The notes below the pieces were generated by a model. It worked only from the letters and a program-made list of their open reading frames with translations, did not search any database and was not told the origin of the DNA. A DNA stretch of 64,000 bases from Cristatella mucedo (lineage: Eukaryota > Bryozoa > Phylactolaemata > Cristatellidae), in the NCBI GenBank assembly GCA_009760855.2, contig WPIO01000009.1, positions 6,795,001-6,859,000 of the forward strand. Direction: 5' to 3'. Of this stretch, positions 19,660-30,983 are shown piece by piece; within the stretch, counting starts at the first letter, position 1; each line of letters starts with the position of its first letter. The position numbers and the translations under genes are program-made.

Positions 19660-20700
19660 CGTTTTTTCTGCTAACCACAAGGTCTCCCTCACTGAAAAAC
19701 CATGACACGAAGACGTGCTTGAGAAAAGGACGAGGTCATCAGACAAGGCGAAGACCGAAAGAGAAGTTCCGCCAAGCTGGAACCAGGACTCGTGCATATG
19801 GCAGCGAGTTTGAAGACCGGTTCCATCGCCAGTTCAAAGAGGATTGGTGATAGGGGGTCGTCCTACCGGACGCCGGTAGTCACAGGGAATGCCACCGACG
19901 TCTCGTCACGCTCCTGAAGCTCCACGAGAGGAACTCAGCAAACTCGCAGAAGCTCTCATCCACTCCGGCATGCCGAAGTACACCGAGCAGGAAGACATGT
20001 GGGATGCTGCCGAAGGCGTCTTACAGGTCGAGGAACGCCGAGTTCAGAAAGCCAGCGCCCTGCAGACTACTGACCTCCCGTCGAAGGCGATCTCCGTAAG
20101 AAAGGCATAATGAAGTCTTTTTGCTGGGGTGACAGCAGCCAGCAGCTATCCGCGAACTTGCACAGTCTCGGCCAGGCAGCTCGAGAGCAGCTTGTATAGC
20201 TTGGGCAAGAGCGTGATGGGGCGGACGTTACCGGGCATGCTGGGTTCGCCCTTCTGGTAAATAAGGATCGTGAAATCCGTTTATCACGATGGTGGAATGT
20301 CCCCTAGCTGGTCGAGGCAGCCGTTCAGGGTGAAGAAAGTGAGCCTGCAACGTCGATCGATGAGGCAAAATAGGCGGTTTTAAAGGCGGTCGGCTCCCGG
20401 AGACGTTTCTGCGAAGGCGGGCGGCGACCTCCAATAGCAAAGACATCAGGTTGGATTGCTGAGCCGGGTAAGAAGGGATGGTCCGGACGAGTTGAGTCTG
20501 CAGACGGTCATTGCCAACAGGCCGGGCCGGTGACTTGGTCTCCCAGTACGAGCGGCTGGCTGATAGGCCACCGGTGAAGTACGTCGGTGCGGGCGGCACG
20601 ATCTCGCGGACGGCCTTCGTGCAGTTTGACGCATAGAAGCACTGCAGATGCGCAGAGGCACATCTCGCCTCCCATGAACGCGGAGAGCCGTAGAGCTGAC
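19660..20700 (-). mobile_element. REL-LINE fragment (minus strand), N-terminal region and RT
   Basis: On the minus strand the RT signature Q-K-G-E-P-S-M-P-G then L-L-P-K-L-Y-K-L-L-S-S-C-L-A-E lies at about 20250-20160. It is preceded by a stretch collinear with 25790-26100 in the plus-strand copy. Further RT words (G-M-P-E-W-M-R-A-S-A) follow near 19960, with frameshifts and stops. The family is the same as at 24650-28330. Confidence 0.72.
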
Positions 20701-21500
20701 GATAATAATGCACGTGATAAAGTGCTCCCAGAGAACTCTATCTCTTTCTAGGCGCTTTACATTTGTTGCTAAAGGAAACATGGTCGAATGGTGAGTGGTA
20801 TCATGCTTGATAAACGACGCGAATAAAATAGTTATGGGTGAAACGAACAGGGTCAACATGCAAGTGTGGTTAGTAGCAGCATGCAACAGTGTCAGCACGC
20901 ATAAACACATAAAGGATGAATCACAGGGACCCACTAAATGCTGTCATAAATGGATGCGTTTTAAAGTTTTTTTTTTAAATGCGGTCAAGTCAGGGGATGT
21001 GATGGAAGTCGGGAGTGAGTTCCAGGCTTTGGGAGCGTACGAGCTAAATACGCGGTCTCTAATAAAGGATTTGAGATTTGTACGAGGTATAGGTAAGCAG
21101 TTAGATTCCGAAATGCCGGTGGTACGATGCTGAGCCTGGCGGGGGAATAGTTCAGATAGGTAGGCCCTAGCCAAAGAAGGGAGGGACATACAAGCGAGTG
21201 ACAACACCGGGAAGTCGATCCGTTGCTTGACTGGTAGCCATTGCATGTCGGCGAGAAATGGCTTGATGAGGCAACGGCGTCGCTCACGACAGATAAGCCT
21301 AGCTTCGGAGTTTTGCACCAGTTGTCAGCGCCTGATTGCACAGGCGGGTAGGCCAGCAAGTGATGAGTTACATAAGTCAAGACGGGATGTCACAAATGCA
21401 TGGACCAACTTAGATCTGGTATCCTTATCTAAACACACCACAATATTAGCAATGTTAGGTAGCTGAAAGTAGGCAGACTTGATTGTGGAGCTGACGTGGT
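20701..21500 (-). mobile_element. L2-A LINE, 5'-truncated (minus strand)
   Basis: The tail TAATAATGCACGTGATAAAG is at the left. Minus-strand frames carry Q-N-S-E-A-R-L-I-C, then [12 protein letters not shown], with a frameshift near 21050. It abuts the REL-LINE fragment end to end. Confidence 0.88.
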
Positions 21501-21760
21501 AAATAATCTACTAGTGCCAACTATGGCTCATCCTTTCAGCAGTCCTGAGCTGTTCTTCCATGCTACGCACTACCTCAACTGGTCTTCTAAGTGTGCTATG
21601 CTTTCCACTTTCTCTTTGTTGCGTGAGACGAAGTCTGTTGGCGACCGAATGCGTACCGAAAGCCGCTTAGGCTGTAAGTTCGCTATACAACACTCTCCTG
21701 CGTAACACCCGCATGGTCTTTGTGACTTTGTGGAGTTACAGACGGAGATACATTACATTA
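21500..21760 (+). mobile_element. L2-B LINE 3' end
   Basis: CTTCCATGCTACGCACTACCTCAACTG-like sequence, then AAAGCCGCTTAGGCTG and ACAGACGGAGATACATTACATT, match the L2-B 3' region seen in reverse at 35090-35300. Confidence 0.72.
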
Positions 21761-22394
21761 AATTAACGAAAGATAACTTTGGAAAATGGCAACTGTAGTC
21801 GGGGGTGGCTCAGGACGAGTGTGCGGGTGCCTTTGCTCGTGACCCTTGACCATGCACCGGCAACCGACAAGCAATCCTCGCTTACGAGAAGGGCAATGAC
21901 TACAAAGCCGTGCCAATTGTTCGCCCGCACGCTGACCTATACACGGGGCAGTCATAGCTTGTCGAACTCTCGAGGCGTACGTTGAGCGTCCCTAGGTGCC
22001 AGTGACAGCTGTCTCGTAGGCTAAGGTGCAGGTACCGGTGAGGTAGGTGGCGTCGGCACCGGGGCAGGGAGAAGAATCTCAGATGGAATTAATGGCCACG
22101 TGGAGCTTTGCCAGATGGTGTCGTCAACAACGATAGAGGGAGGTCGGGGCACGCGTTTTTACTCCAGCTGGATGCCAGGGGAGGAAGGATTTCTTCTACC
22201 GACGAGGTGTTTAGTGGTTTAGTGCGTTGCTAAGGTGTTTACTGAATGCGGCGGCGGCAGCCGATGAACAGACGATGGGGAAGAGGGGGCATCGGACGAC
22301 GAGCGTAGAGTGGTGTTTGCGGGTAAAATGAGAGGATAACGACTGTAATTGGGAGAAGCGCTTGTGGAATGATGGACGAATAGTGGGGCAAAGG
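21761..22394. other. No gene recognised
   Basis: Unique-looking sequence with short ORFs only. It contains a possible decayed tRNA-like word near 21850. Confidence 0.4.
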
Positions 22395-22600
22395 GCTAAG
22401 GCTGAGGGTAAGGCTGTCGCTTTGCACGATTTCAGCCCTGAGGTCGTGGGTTCGAATCCTGTGGTGTGCGATCCCTTATCGTTGCTGCAAGCTTTGGCGA
22501 TAGCCGTAAAATCTCTATACAAAAGAGGGTGTTGAATGCAGTAAAGGCTCTTCTGTTTCTATACAAAAGAGGGTGTTGAATAAGTTAGTCTTTTTTATAC
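22395..22600 (+). repeat. tRNA-derived SINE, family 2, with duplicated tail
   Basis: The B box GGGTTCGAATCC at about 22448 is followed by GCTGCAAGC, GGCGATAGCCGTAAAA and CTATACAAAAGAGGGTGTTGAAT. This tail is repeated once more directly after, at 22555-22580. The A box lies in GGCTAAGGCTGAGGGTAAGG. Confidence 0.7.
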
Positions 22601-22684
22601 AGGATGTTGGTCTCTGGGGGCGTCCCTTGGGGGCAAAAGCAAACATGGTTAGGGTCTGGGTTGCTTAGCCCCGCCAGCCTTAAT

Positions 22685-24175
22685 AAAAATAATAATAATA
22701 ATATTGCACTTGATAAAGCGCCCTCAGAGAACTTAATCTCTTTCTAGGCGCTTTACATTTGCTGCAAAGTGATATGCAATAGAATAGTAAGTAAAATCAT
22801 GCTTGAAAAACAAACAAAATAAATAATATGGTTAGGGCTTACATGCACAGGGTCAGCATGCCAATGTGGTTAGTGGCAGCATGCACAGTGTCAGCACGCA
22901 TAAGCACATCAAGGACGAATCACAAGGACCCACTAAATGCTGTCCTAAATAGGTGTGTTTTTAGGTTCCTTTTAAATGTGGTCAGGTCAGGGGATGTTCT
23001 GACGTAGGTCGGGAGGGAGTTTCAGGCTTTGGGAGCATATGAACTAAATGCACAGTCTCCAACGGATTTGAGGTTTGTACGAGGTATTTCCAGACTGTTG
23101 GATTTCGAAAAGCGAGTGGTACGATGCTTGGCCTGATGGGGTAGTATATCTGAAAGATAGGCTGGAGCCATAGAATGAAGAGACCTAAAAGTGAGCGACA
23201 AAACCTTGAAGTCAATCCGTTGCTTGACTGGTAGCCAGTGCAGGTCGGCGAGAAGTGGAGTAAAGTGGCAACGGCGACGCTCACAACAGACAAGCCTAGC
23301 TGCAGAGTTTTGCACCAGCTGCAATCGCCGGATCGCACATGCTGGTAGGCCAGTGAGCAGTGAGTTGCAGAAGTCGAGACGAGATGTCACGAAGGCATGG
23401 ACCAGCTTGGACGTGGTATCCTTATCTAAACAAGCTCTAATTTTAGCAATGCTATGAAGCTGAAAATAAGCAGATTTGACTGTGGAGCTGATGTGGTCGT
23501 CTAACGAGAGGTCGCTTTGGAATATGACACCTAGATTTCGAGCTGATTCAACTGGAGATATGCTGGCAGAGCCAATTTTGAAAGTCAGCCTTTCCAATTT
23601 CTGAATCACACTGGGTTTGCCCATAACTAGTAAGTTAGTTTTATCATCGTTTTGTTTTAGAAAAATTGCTGCCATCCATGTGCGGATGTCATCAATGCAT
23701 GCAGCAAGTGAGTTGAGAGAATTTGAGGTGCTCGAAGGCTGGGAGAAAATAAAGCAAAGGTACAACTGAGTGTCATCCGCATAGAAGTGAAAGCCTAGAT
23801 TGTGCTTGGCAATCACATCAGCAAGAGGGAGAGTATAAACCGCGAAAAGAACCGGACCTAGCACAGAGCCCTGAGGTACTCCATATTTTAGAGGTACTTC
23901 ATATGATCTTTGTCCATTCACGTCAACACTCTGGAGTCTCCCACTGAGATAGGATCTGAACCACTGCAGAGCAGTGCCAGTGATGCCCAGGCGAGATGAG
24001 AGGCGCTCTAGAAGTACTTTGTGATCGATGGTATCAAAAGCTGCCGAAAGATCGAGCAAAACAAGAAGAGACACTCTACCCATGTCTGCATTCCTAAGTA
24101 GGTCATTGTATACCCGAAGCAATGCTGACTCTGCGGAGTGATTAGCTCTAAAGCAGCCTTGGCCGTTGCAGACAT
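22685..24175 (-). mobile_element. L2-A LINE, longest copy (minus strand)
   Basis: The minus strand is open for 366 codons (24122-23022), covering RT from V-L-L-D-L-S-A-A-F-D-T-I through [10 protein letters not shown] and F-Y-A-D-D-T-Q-L-Y-L. It then runs into N-L-L-V-M-G-K-P-S and L-H-W-L-P-V, with a frameshift or stop near 23020 before the family's usual C-terminus. The 3' end is at the left, with (ATT)n at 22687-22705. The endonuclease domain and ORF1 are missing. It is the best-preserved L2-A RT here. Confidence 0.93.
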
Positions 24176-24649
24176 CCTAGTGGCATCCGGAACCTTCAGC
24201 AGCAGCGATAGCCCTCTTCGCTGCCCGGCTGTTGCCGCTGGGTTGAAGGGCAACAGAAGCTGGAGGGGGGGGGGTTGCTAAGCCTCCGAGACTGCCTCGG
24301 CCGCGACAGAGGTTGAGGTCTCTGCGGGGGCGCAGTAACCCCCAGAGGCCGGGAGGGACACAGCTTGAGGAGGAAATATTATTAGTGAGCGTACGGTCCA
24401 AACTCGGTGAGGACTCTTGGGACGAGAAGAGAGGGGCTGAGGAAACAACCAGCTCCCTGTCTCTCCTGGGTAAGGGTAGATTCGCAGAACCAAACGGTGT
24501 TAGTAGGAAGCTGACGATACTGCTCATGCCCTCACCAGGAGAGGAGCCAGAGGACAGCACAGAGCCACTCCAGAGGGCATAGTTGACAAGCTCCTCTAGC
24601 AGAGAGCCAAACGACGCCAGTCTCACGTCGAAGAAGGAGAAGCCATTTA
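24176..24649. other. GC-rich segment left of the REL-LINE
   Basis: The segment lies between the truncated 5' end of L2-A and the first recognisable REL-LINE coding. It may be REL-LINE 5' UTR. A G9 homopolymer is near 24268. No domain was recognised. Confidence 0.35.
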
Positions 24650-26119
24650 TCTACGGCCTGCTGGCTCTCTACAGATCACTCGGCCCTCGGCAACATCTCC
24701 GGCTGTCTTTACCCTCAGGTGCCAAACGGCCGAACAGGCGATAAGCCTGGCCCTTGCACTAGCGGCTGGCGACAATCACCCTGTCTCCCGGAAACTGGGA
24801 GACGGACAGGCGCCGGTAATTGTTGACTGCCTTAGCTTGTACCTCTCAGATGATTGCGTTTCCTGGGTGCTCCTGGAGTATGGCAAGGTTTCTGGGGTCA
24901 AGACCCCTCGTCTCTACGACCTGGTGCCGTCCGATCGACGCGTCTTTGCCATGACTGTGGACAGGTGGATCCCTCCGGTCCTCGCGATCGATGTTCAGAC
25001 ATGATGCATGCGATATGTGGGGCAGTCCCAGGGCTGCAGCAACTGCAGCTCTTTGGAGCATATTTATGAGAAATGCCCAGGGCATTTCTGTTGGCGGTGT
25101 CGTGCCTCCCAGGCACATCGGCATGGCATGAAAGCTGCCAATGTTGTGTGCCAACTGCTTGGCTGCTATCAATTTTGCCCGAGACTATGTGGGCACCCCG
25201 AGAGACCGCAGAGGCAAGGCGGTGTGTGCGGCCTCCCTTCCTCCGGCCCGTGCTGCCCCTCCTCGCTTGGACGACTTCTGCCAGTTCTTCCTCAGGCGGT
25301 GGCTGACCCGCTATTGGTGCCGCTATTGGCTCCTGGCTGCGGGTGTCCTCTCCTCTGACGCCTAAGCTCCACCGACTGCTCCAACAGCAGCCCGGCTATA
25401 GTGCTCGACGTCAACGCATGCTCCTCGTTGACGACATTCTCGCTCATTCGTGCTCAACGTGCCACTCCATCTGAGACTCCACGTGCCACTTCATCTGAGA
25501 CCCCTCGCACAACCCCGGTGCCAACGCCCTCTACATCGCCGGTACATGTATCTCGGGCGACGGAACAGCCGTCACCGACTCTTACAGACGCTCGACGTAC
25601 TCCCCGGGAGTTCGTCAAGCAATGGCTGTCCCGCATACAGGACAGCGTGAGGACGAACGACTGGCACGGCTGCGCGGCTTCCATTTTCCTCCTGAGTGAC
25701 GGCTGGTTGTCGTTGCCTATCATATATTGGGCGAAGGATCGCGAGCGAAGGCGCCGCTGCGCCGGTCCGCTGCGCCTCTGCCATCTCAACCGGATGGCTC
25801 TGTATCCGGCGGTCCCCTGCCATGGAACGGGACATTTGCAACGCCTCTACGTGTGCAATCACACCAAGACCGTCAGCGAGATCCTGCTGCCTGCTCTGAC
25901 GTACATCATCGTGACCTACCAGCCTGCCGATCCCGCTGGAAGGCCAAGTCACAGGTCCGGCCTGCTGGCAGTGAGAGTCTGAGCACTTTACTCACCCGGA
26001 CCATCCCTTATCACCTGGCTAAGAAGTCCAGCCTGATGTATCCGCAATCTGAGGAGGACGTGGCCGCCGGCCGTTGCAGAGCCCGTAGCACGTCTCCGTG
26101 AGCCAACCGAATGGAATAC
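24650..26119 (+). mobile_element. REL-LINE copy, N-terminal half
   Basis: An open stretch from about 24700 to 25003 reads T-L-R-C-Q-T-A-E-Q-A and ends W-I-P-P-V-L-A-I-D-V. After a frame change, C-S-N-C-S-S-L-E-H-I-Y-E-K-C is a CCHC zinc knuckle (about 25037-25078), followed by C-W-R-C. The stretch resembles a LINE nucleic-acid-binding ORF. From 25600 to 26100 the copy is collinear with the minus-strand copy at 20700-20380. It is interrupted at 26119 by the insertion at 26120-27351. Confidence 0.65.
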
Positions 26120-26413
26120 TGTAACGCCGAAGGCTCGGCGGAGTAGGCTTAACCTGCCGCTTACCTAGTGGCGTAAGCTAGCACCTAATGCCATTTGATG
26201 CTCGCCTTCGTGAAATAAGCAGGCCGCCACGAAACGAGCGTTTCTGGCGCTGACCTACTTAACATTAGTAAAGGGGGTCGTGCGTCCGCGGCGTGAATTG
26301 GAAAGCGAGACACACAAATTGGGGATTTTACGGAGCTTTATTCGCAAGCGCACAAAGTCGCTGCAAGTCTAGCTCAGTTATATCACCACACTCGTCGCAC
26401 GCTCTCCACGGAA

Positions 26414-26740
26414 CAAGCAGTCTTGTGGAGGGAAAAAGTCCCCGCACTTAGGCTACCTAATTCTATTGTGGGGAAAGTCCCAAATAAGACGAGGAGCCCG
26501 AACCTGAGCCTAGACCCTGGTTGGCGAACTAAGGCTCCGCTTCCAGCTTACGGCAGGAATACCTCATGCACTACACCAAGCACTCTTGCGGAGGAAACAC
26601 TTCTCCACACTTAGGCTACTTACGTCTCTAGTGGGCACGACCCAAGTAGGCGGAGCCCGAACCGGAGCTTAGACCCTGACTGGAGAACTAGGGCTCCACT
26701 TCCACCTTACATCAGGAATACCTCACACACTACACCAAGC
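26414..26740 (+). repeat. Tandem duplication, two units of about 160 bp
   Basis: CAAGCAGTCTTG / CAAGCACTCTTG recur at 26414, 26577 and 26736, with ACTTAGGCTAC and AGGAATACCTCA in each unit. They lie within the solo-LTR-like insertion. Confidence 0.8.
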
Positions 26741-27007
26741 ACTCTTGGCGAGACCACGTGCACGCGCACACACACAAAACACAAAAGAAACAACAAAATG
26801 CGAGCTCGAGTGCTTTACGACCGTATTCGGTGGCGTCCACCAAATCCTCCTGGCGCTGTCCCGTCCTGTCCCTCTATCGCCGGCGAACAGTCCGCCCTCC
26901 CTCGCTTTCAGAGAAACTAGTCCGGCAACAACCGGCAACGGCGTCGAGACGGGGCCGAAGATGAAGAAGAGGCTCTCTAAAAAGCGTCACCCTATCATTA
27001 TATAACT

Positions 27008-27290
27008 AGCCGGGACAATGTGGTCGACAACCCAGCCAATATCAATCACCTCAGTGACCTCTGCGTCCCGTTGCTCACAGCTCAAGAACGTATACGCTCT
27101 TCACCCACTTCCTTTGTTTTCTCGGAAACCTTCCAGCAGATCTAGGATGGCTGGCGGTGACAGCGACCTTGGGCAAGCGTTGCCCTATTCTCAAATTGCT
27201 GGCCGGGACTATAGTATTGACAGGCCAGCCAATATGAGTCACCTCATTGTCCTACTACGACGGCTGCGTCCTCTCGCTCTAGGACAGAGG
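27008..27290 (+). repeat. Imperfect tandem duplication, period about 190 bp
   Basis: TAGCCGGGACAATGTGG...CAGCCAATATCAATCACCTCA at 27008 recurs as TGGCCGGGACTATAGTA...CAGCCAATATGAGTCACCTCA near 27200. It is part of the same insertion. Confidence 0.65.
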
Positions 27291-27351
27291 TGTTTCCTGC
27301 TGAGCAATTCTCATGCGCTATAAAACTGAGTCAGGCCGGCGCTGTGCTACA

Positions 27352-28330
27352 ATACTGCAACCTGTGCCTCGTCGACGCGGAGTACGGGCTTGTCGTCTGC
27401 ATCCTGAACGGTTGCCTGGACTTCGGGGACTTCTCTTCCGAGTGGACAACGGGTTTCACGATCCTAATCCTTAAGAAGGGCTAACCCAGCATGCCCGGTG
27501 GCTTCCGCCCATCGCGCTCTTGCCCAAGCTATACAAGCTGCTCTCGAGCTGCCTGGCCGAGGCTGTGCAAGTACGCAGGTTGCTGTCGGTTGCTGTCGCG
27601 ACAGAAAAGAGCTTGGTTCCGGTTGTGTAGGGCTGCCTGGAGTAGTCCTTCCTAGTGGAGATCACCTTTGATGAGGCCAGAGATCGGCAGGGTGCTGGCG
27701 TTCTATACGTCATCGTTTCTTGACCTGCAGAATGCCTTCGGTAGCATACCCCATGTCTGCCTGCTGCATGTCTGCTCCGGCATGCAAGAATGGATTAGAG
27801 CTTCTGCAGATTTATAGGGCGTCTCTATGCCGGCTCGCTCCTGGAGCTTCGGGTGTGCGACGAGACACTAGTGGCGTTTCCTACGACTTTCGTCGTCTGG
27901 CAGGGCAACCCTCTATTACCGATCCTCTTTGATCTGGCAATGGAACTCTGGAATGTAGCCAGACTCGCTGCCAGCATACACGAGTCCTGCTTCCAGCTTG
28001 GCGGAACCTCCCAGTCGATCTGTTACATGGCAGATGACCTCGCCCTGTTCTCAGGCACACCGGCTGGTCTTCAGGCCTCGCATCTGCAGCTGAACGGGCT
28101 ACGTCGACACTGGGCAGAAAGTTCCGGCCGGCAAAGTGCTGTGTCGGCACCCGTAAGGGTGCGAAGGCCGTGCCCCCTCAATCACCGTATACGACAGATG
28201 GATGACCGAGCTGCCACAGAATGAGTCCGCGGCCTACCTAGGTGCCCCGAAGGGTCTCGGGCAGCCTAGGGCTGAAATAGTACATACCTGCTCTTCCTTG
28301 CAAAGAAGATTAACCTGATTCAGGCCAGCC
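27352..28330 (+). mobile_element. REL-LINE copy, reverse transcriptase half
   Basis: RT blocks appear in order across frameshifts: W-T-T-G-F-T-I-L-I-L-K-K-G (about 27440), L-L-P-K-L-Y-K-L-L-S-S-C-L-A-E (27520-27565), D-L-Q-N-A-F-G-S-I-P-H (about 27720), Q-G-N-P-L-L-P-I-L-F-D-L-A (27900) and M-A-D-D-L-A-L-F (28030). The last is an altered Y/F-A-D-D catalytic motif. The LLPKLYK and QG[ND]PL motifs fit R2/NeSL-like LINEs. It is a dead copy. Confidence 0.75.
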
Positions 28331-28559
28331 TTTCCGCCCCTTGGTTAAAAGCTTGACGCCCTGCGGACTTTCACCCTGTCACAGCTACTACGATTGTCCG
28401 GCGCTCCTTGCGCCCAAGGCCGCTCTGTAACCAGCCGATAAGGCTCCGATGGAGCTATGTCGCTTCGCGTGTGCTCTGCCGAACTTCGTGTCGGCGCTTT
28501 TTCTGTTTGCACCTCGCTCTGCCGGGTGCAAAAGGGATACATTATAGATATATGATATA

Positions 28560-29110
28560 TTTCTGATTATTGAAAATGTGAACAGGTATGTACGTACATT
28601 AGCTCTTTCAGCCCGGCCCCTCAACGTTGCAGGTGCTACCCGAGACCCCAGGTTCATTAATCGGGACCACACTGCTTCCAAGTCGGTGGTGGCGTCCGAC
28701 GTCCAGAGCCACCGAAATGCCGTCCATTCGGCACGCCAGTTCCGGGTGAGGCGAGATTCCCAAAACGTTGGAGCGGGCCAGTTACAATCGGCAGAATCCA
28801 GCACCTTCGTGCAGCCGCCCAGTAACGACGCTAGGCCCACACTGTTTCCAGAGCCTAACGCTGCTGCGCTACTGGTACCGCGAGCGTTCCTCGTCTGACG
28901 ACGGTTTGCCAGCCATGCCGTCGACGGCCAGGTCGAGCTGGTAACGTGCGATTTGCCGTACGCACGCATCGGGAGAGTGAAGCAAGCGGCAGGCTTGAAC
29001 GAGGCCACGGCATCCAGCAGAGGGAGGGGCCAGCAGAAAGTGGGCCATAAAAGAAGTGCGGCACGTGGAAAGGCAGAGCTCAAAGAGAGCCTACACGAGT
29101 TAGAAACACA
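28560..29110 (-). mobile_element. REL-LINE 3'-end fragment (minus strand)
   Basis: In reverse, 28680-28600 matches 7010-7085 (GGAAGC...GTGGTC, then CTGAACC and a GGG-rich run), the REL-LINE 3' UTR. A minus-strand frame extends through 29110 but shows no clear endonuclease motif. Confidence 0.5.
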
Positions 29111-29399
29111 ACAATAATTCATCTCCTCTAGCGATCACCTTCTCAGATTTTCTTGCCCTACGCACCGGATGAGTCAAAATTTCGCACTGCCGTCGGCTGC
29201 GGCCGGACTGACTGAGCTAAAGTCTTTTGTCCGACCCAAGATTGACCCGCAATGGATTGACCTCTTCATAACTAGCCAAAGTGCTGTACTAGAGCCATTC
29301 ATTTGTCTGCGCGTCTGCTTCGGCCTCTCTCTTTCTATTCATTTATTTCGTCGCCGCTATGCGACTTACATTTTCAGTGCGCTCACGCGACAACGCCGC

Positions 29400-29650
29400 G
29401 ATCTTGCAGTGTAGCGAGTGTGCGCTCGCTCTTTCATTGAACATGCCAGGGAGTCTCTAGCAGCGCGTGCGCTACTGGCTGTGCGAGGTTGCAGCATCAT
29501 GCTGCACAAGCTTCTGCCGTCTCTGGCCGCCTGGACGCACACGTCTGGGTGAACGCACGGAGAGCGCGTGCAGGGTCGAGCGAACGCTAATAATTTTGCG
29601 AATCGACGAGTTCGCTATCACCCAGTGGTTAGGTGTAATTCCTTCGTTAA
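29400..29650 (+). repeat. Duplicated intron sequence before the Thr-rich exons
   Basis: The words CAGCATCAT, GAACGCACGG-like and AATTTTGCGAATCGA are shared with 32690-32890 and with 1-80. The block ends in a TTAATTAC acceptor-like region each time. Confidence 0.6.
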
Positions 29651-29654
29651 TTAC

Positions 29655-29735
29655 GGCGACTGAAACGTAAGCACAGGCAACCACACTTCCGACGACCACG
29701 ACTTTACTCAGCACGAATCACGAGACAAGCGGCGT
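29655..29735 (+). pseudogene. Degenerate Thr-rich exon, tandem duplicate of the next one
   Basis: The conserved TTAATTACAG acceptor has become TTAATTACGG, and a TAA follows within four codons. After that the familiar ACCACACTTCCGACGACCACGACT repeat words continue. The preceding 65 bp are duplicated at 29748-29811, so this is a tandem exon duplication with one dead copy. Confidence 0.6.
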
Positions 29736-29811
29736 TTCGGACGCGAACTGCTACTTTTGCGTACCAATAGGTTAGTCATCACCCGCTGATAAGTTCATTG
29801 CGTAATTACAG

Positions 29812-30147
29812 CTACTGCTGCTGCAGATAGCGGAGCACTGACCACGCTTCCGATGACCACGACTCCGCTCAGCAGCAGATCACATGCTACGACTCGGCTG
29901 ACCACGCCGCCAACTACGACTGAGCTGACCGCGACTCCGTCGACCCTAACACCGCCGGCCGTAACTGTGGCGACCACGACTTCGCTGACTACGACTCAGT
30001 CGTCCACGAATCTTCTGACCACGCCTCCGACGCCCACGACTCAGCGAAGCACTTCTCCGCCTTCTCGACTTCTCGCGAGACTGAGTAAAAAGCTTGAGAT
30101 GGATGTTAACATGAATGAAATTGTCAAGCTCGTTGATGAAGAATGTG
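29812..30147 (+). CDS. Thr/Pro-rich exon, unit B, with conserved tail
   Basis: The exon is bounded by acceptor TAATTACAG (ends 29811) and a strong donor GTGAGT (30148-30153), both phase 1, so it is symmetric. It encodes a Thr/Pro/Ser stretch (T-T-L-P-M-T-T-T-P-L, T-T-P-P-T-T-T-E-L-T) followed by a charged tail, L-S-K-K-L-E-M-D-V then N-E-I-V-K-L-V-D-E-E-C. If the donor is not used, the frame stops at 30168-30170. A relic is at 790-910. Likely role: glycosylated spacer of a secreted or membrane protein. Confidence 0.5.
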
Positions 30148-30174
30148 GTGAGTTAACTTTTGAAGATTAAATAA

Positions 30175-30905
30175 AATTATAAACTGAAAAATGGAGACAA
30201 AACAAGTTATGATAACACATGGTGATAACCCACATAAAAATGGCTGAGGCATACTCCTCTATCGCTCATGGAATGCAATTGCTCGAAAAAACGAGTGCAA
30301 CTTCAAGCGATACCTTTAATTATACCGGAAGTTAATGATTTACCTATCTGATATACTCCCACACCATGCCAAACATCGTACCACCCGCTATTCGGGAACT
30401 ATCTGTATACCTATACACGTCGTAAAAACTGCAAATCATATAAAGACCGTGCCTTTAGTTCATTTGCTCCTAAAGCCTGGACCTCACTCTCGACTTCCGG
30501 CACGAAATCCCCTGACTTGACCACATTAAAAAAATTAAAAACGCACACATTTATGACAGCATTTAGTGGGCGAATGTACCTGTTACGAGAGTTTAGAGGT
30601 GAGGGATTGATGATCATCTAGCAATGCCTACTAACTCCTCATCGCCGTCCTCCTAATACTACTCAGTGTATACTACTTTAACAAACAGCTTCCACATGCC
30701 CTATAATAATCCCACTATGGCATGTAAATATGATCTTATTGAGTTAATAGTGTCTTTCTTATTTGTTACGTATTTTTAAAAAAATACGATTCGTTTACCT
30801 TTCTGCGTCTTCGTCAGAACATGTCAAAGTAGAACGCATCATTCTCTACTTACGAAAATTAAACTTATGCCAGATTTGGTTTCTCTCTGTTTTGTAAGTG
30901 AGACT
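30175..30905 (+). repeat. Duplicated intronic segment, unit B copy
   Basis: The block is collinear with 905-1660. The L2-A remnant at 30330-30575 is present here but not in unit A. Confidence 0.65.
30330..30575 (+). mobile_element. L2-A LINE fragment, very degenerate
   Basis: Y-L-S-D-I-L-P-H-H-A-K-H-R-T-T-R marks the L2-A C-terminal region. TTTAGTTCATTTGCTCC and CATTTAGTGGG follow. It has frameshifts and no tail. Confidence 0.75.
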
Positions 30906-30983
30906 GATTTACTCACACACATAAACACACACACACGCATGCGCGCGCGTTGGCACGCGCTCACACATATATATGTGTGCGTG

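Larger units (their letters stand above)
26120..27351 (+). mobile_element. Solo-LTR-like insertion (1232 bp) inside the REL-LINE
   Basis: The segment starts TGTAACGC and ends GTGCTACA. It is flanked by ATAC on both sides (26116-26119 and 27352-27355), as expected of an LTR with a 4-bp target duplication. The paralogous REL-LINE at 20380-20320 is continuous over the same place, which supports an insertion. It has internal tandem repeats and no pol or gag coding. No second copy is in the window, so the identity as a solo LTR is inferred from its termini. Confidence 0.55.

Noticed and set aside
30168-30175. Stop codon overlapping AATAAA as the 3' end of the Thr-rich gene
   Set aside because: A strong GTGAGT donor in phase 1 at 30148 precedes it, and a polyadenylation signal overlapping the stop would leave almost no 3' UTR.
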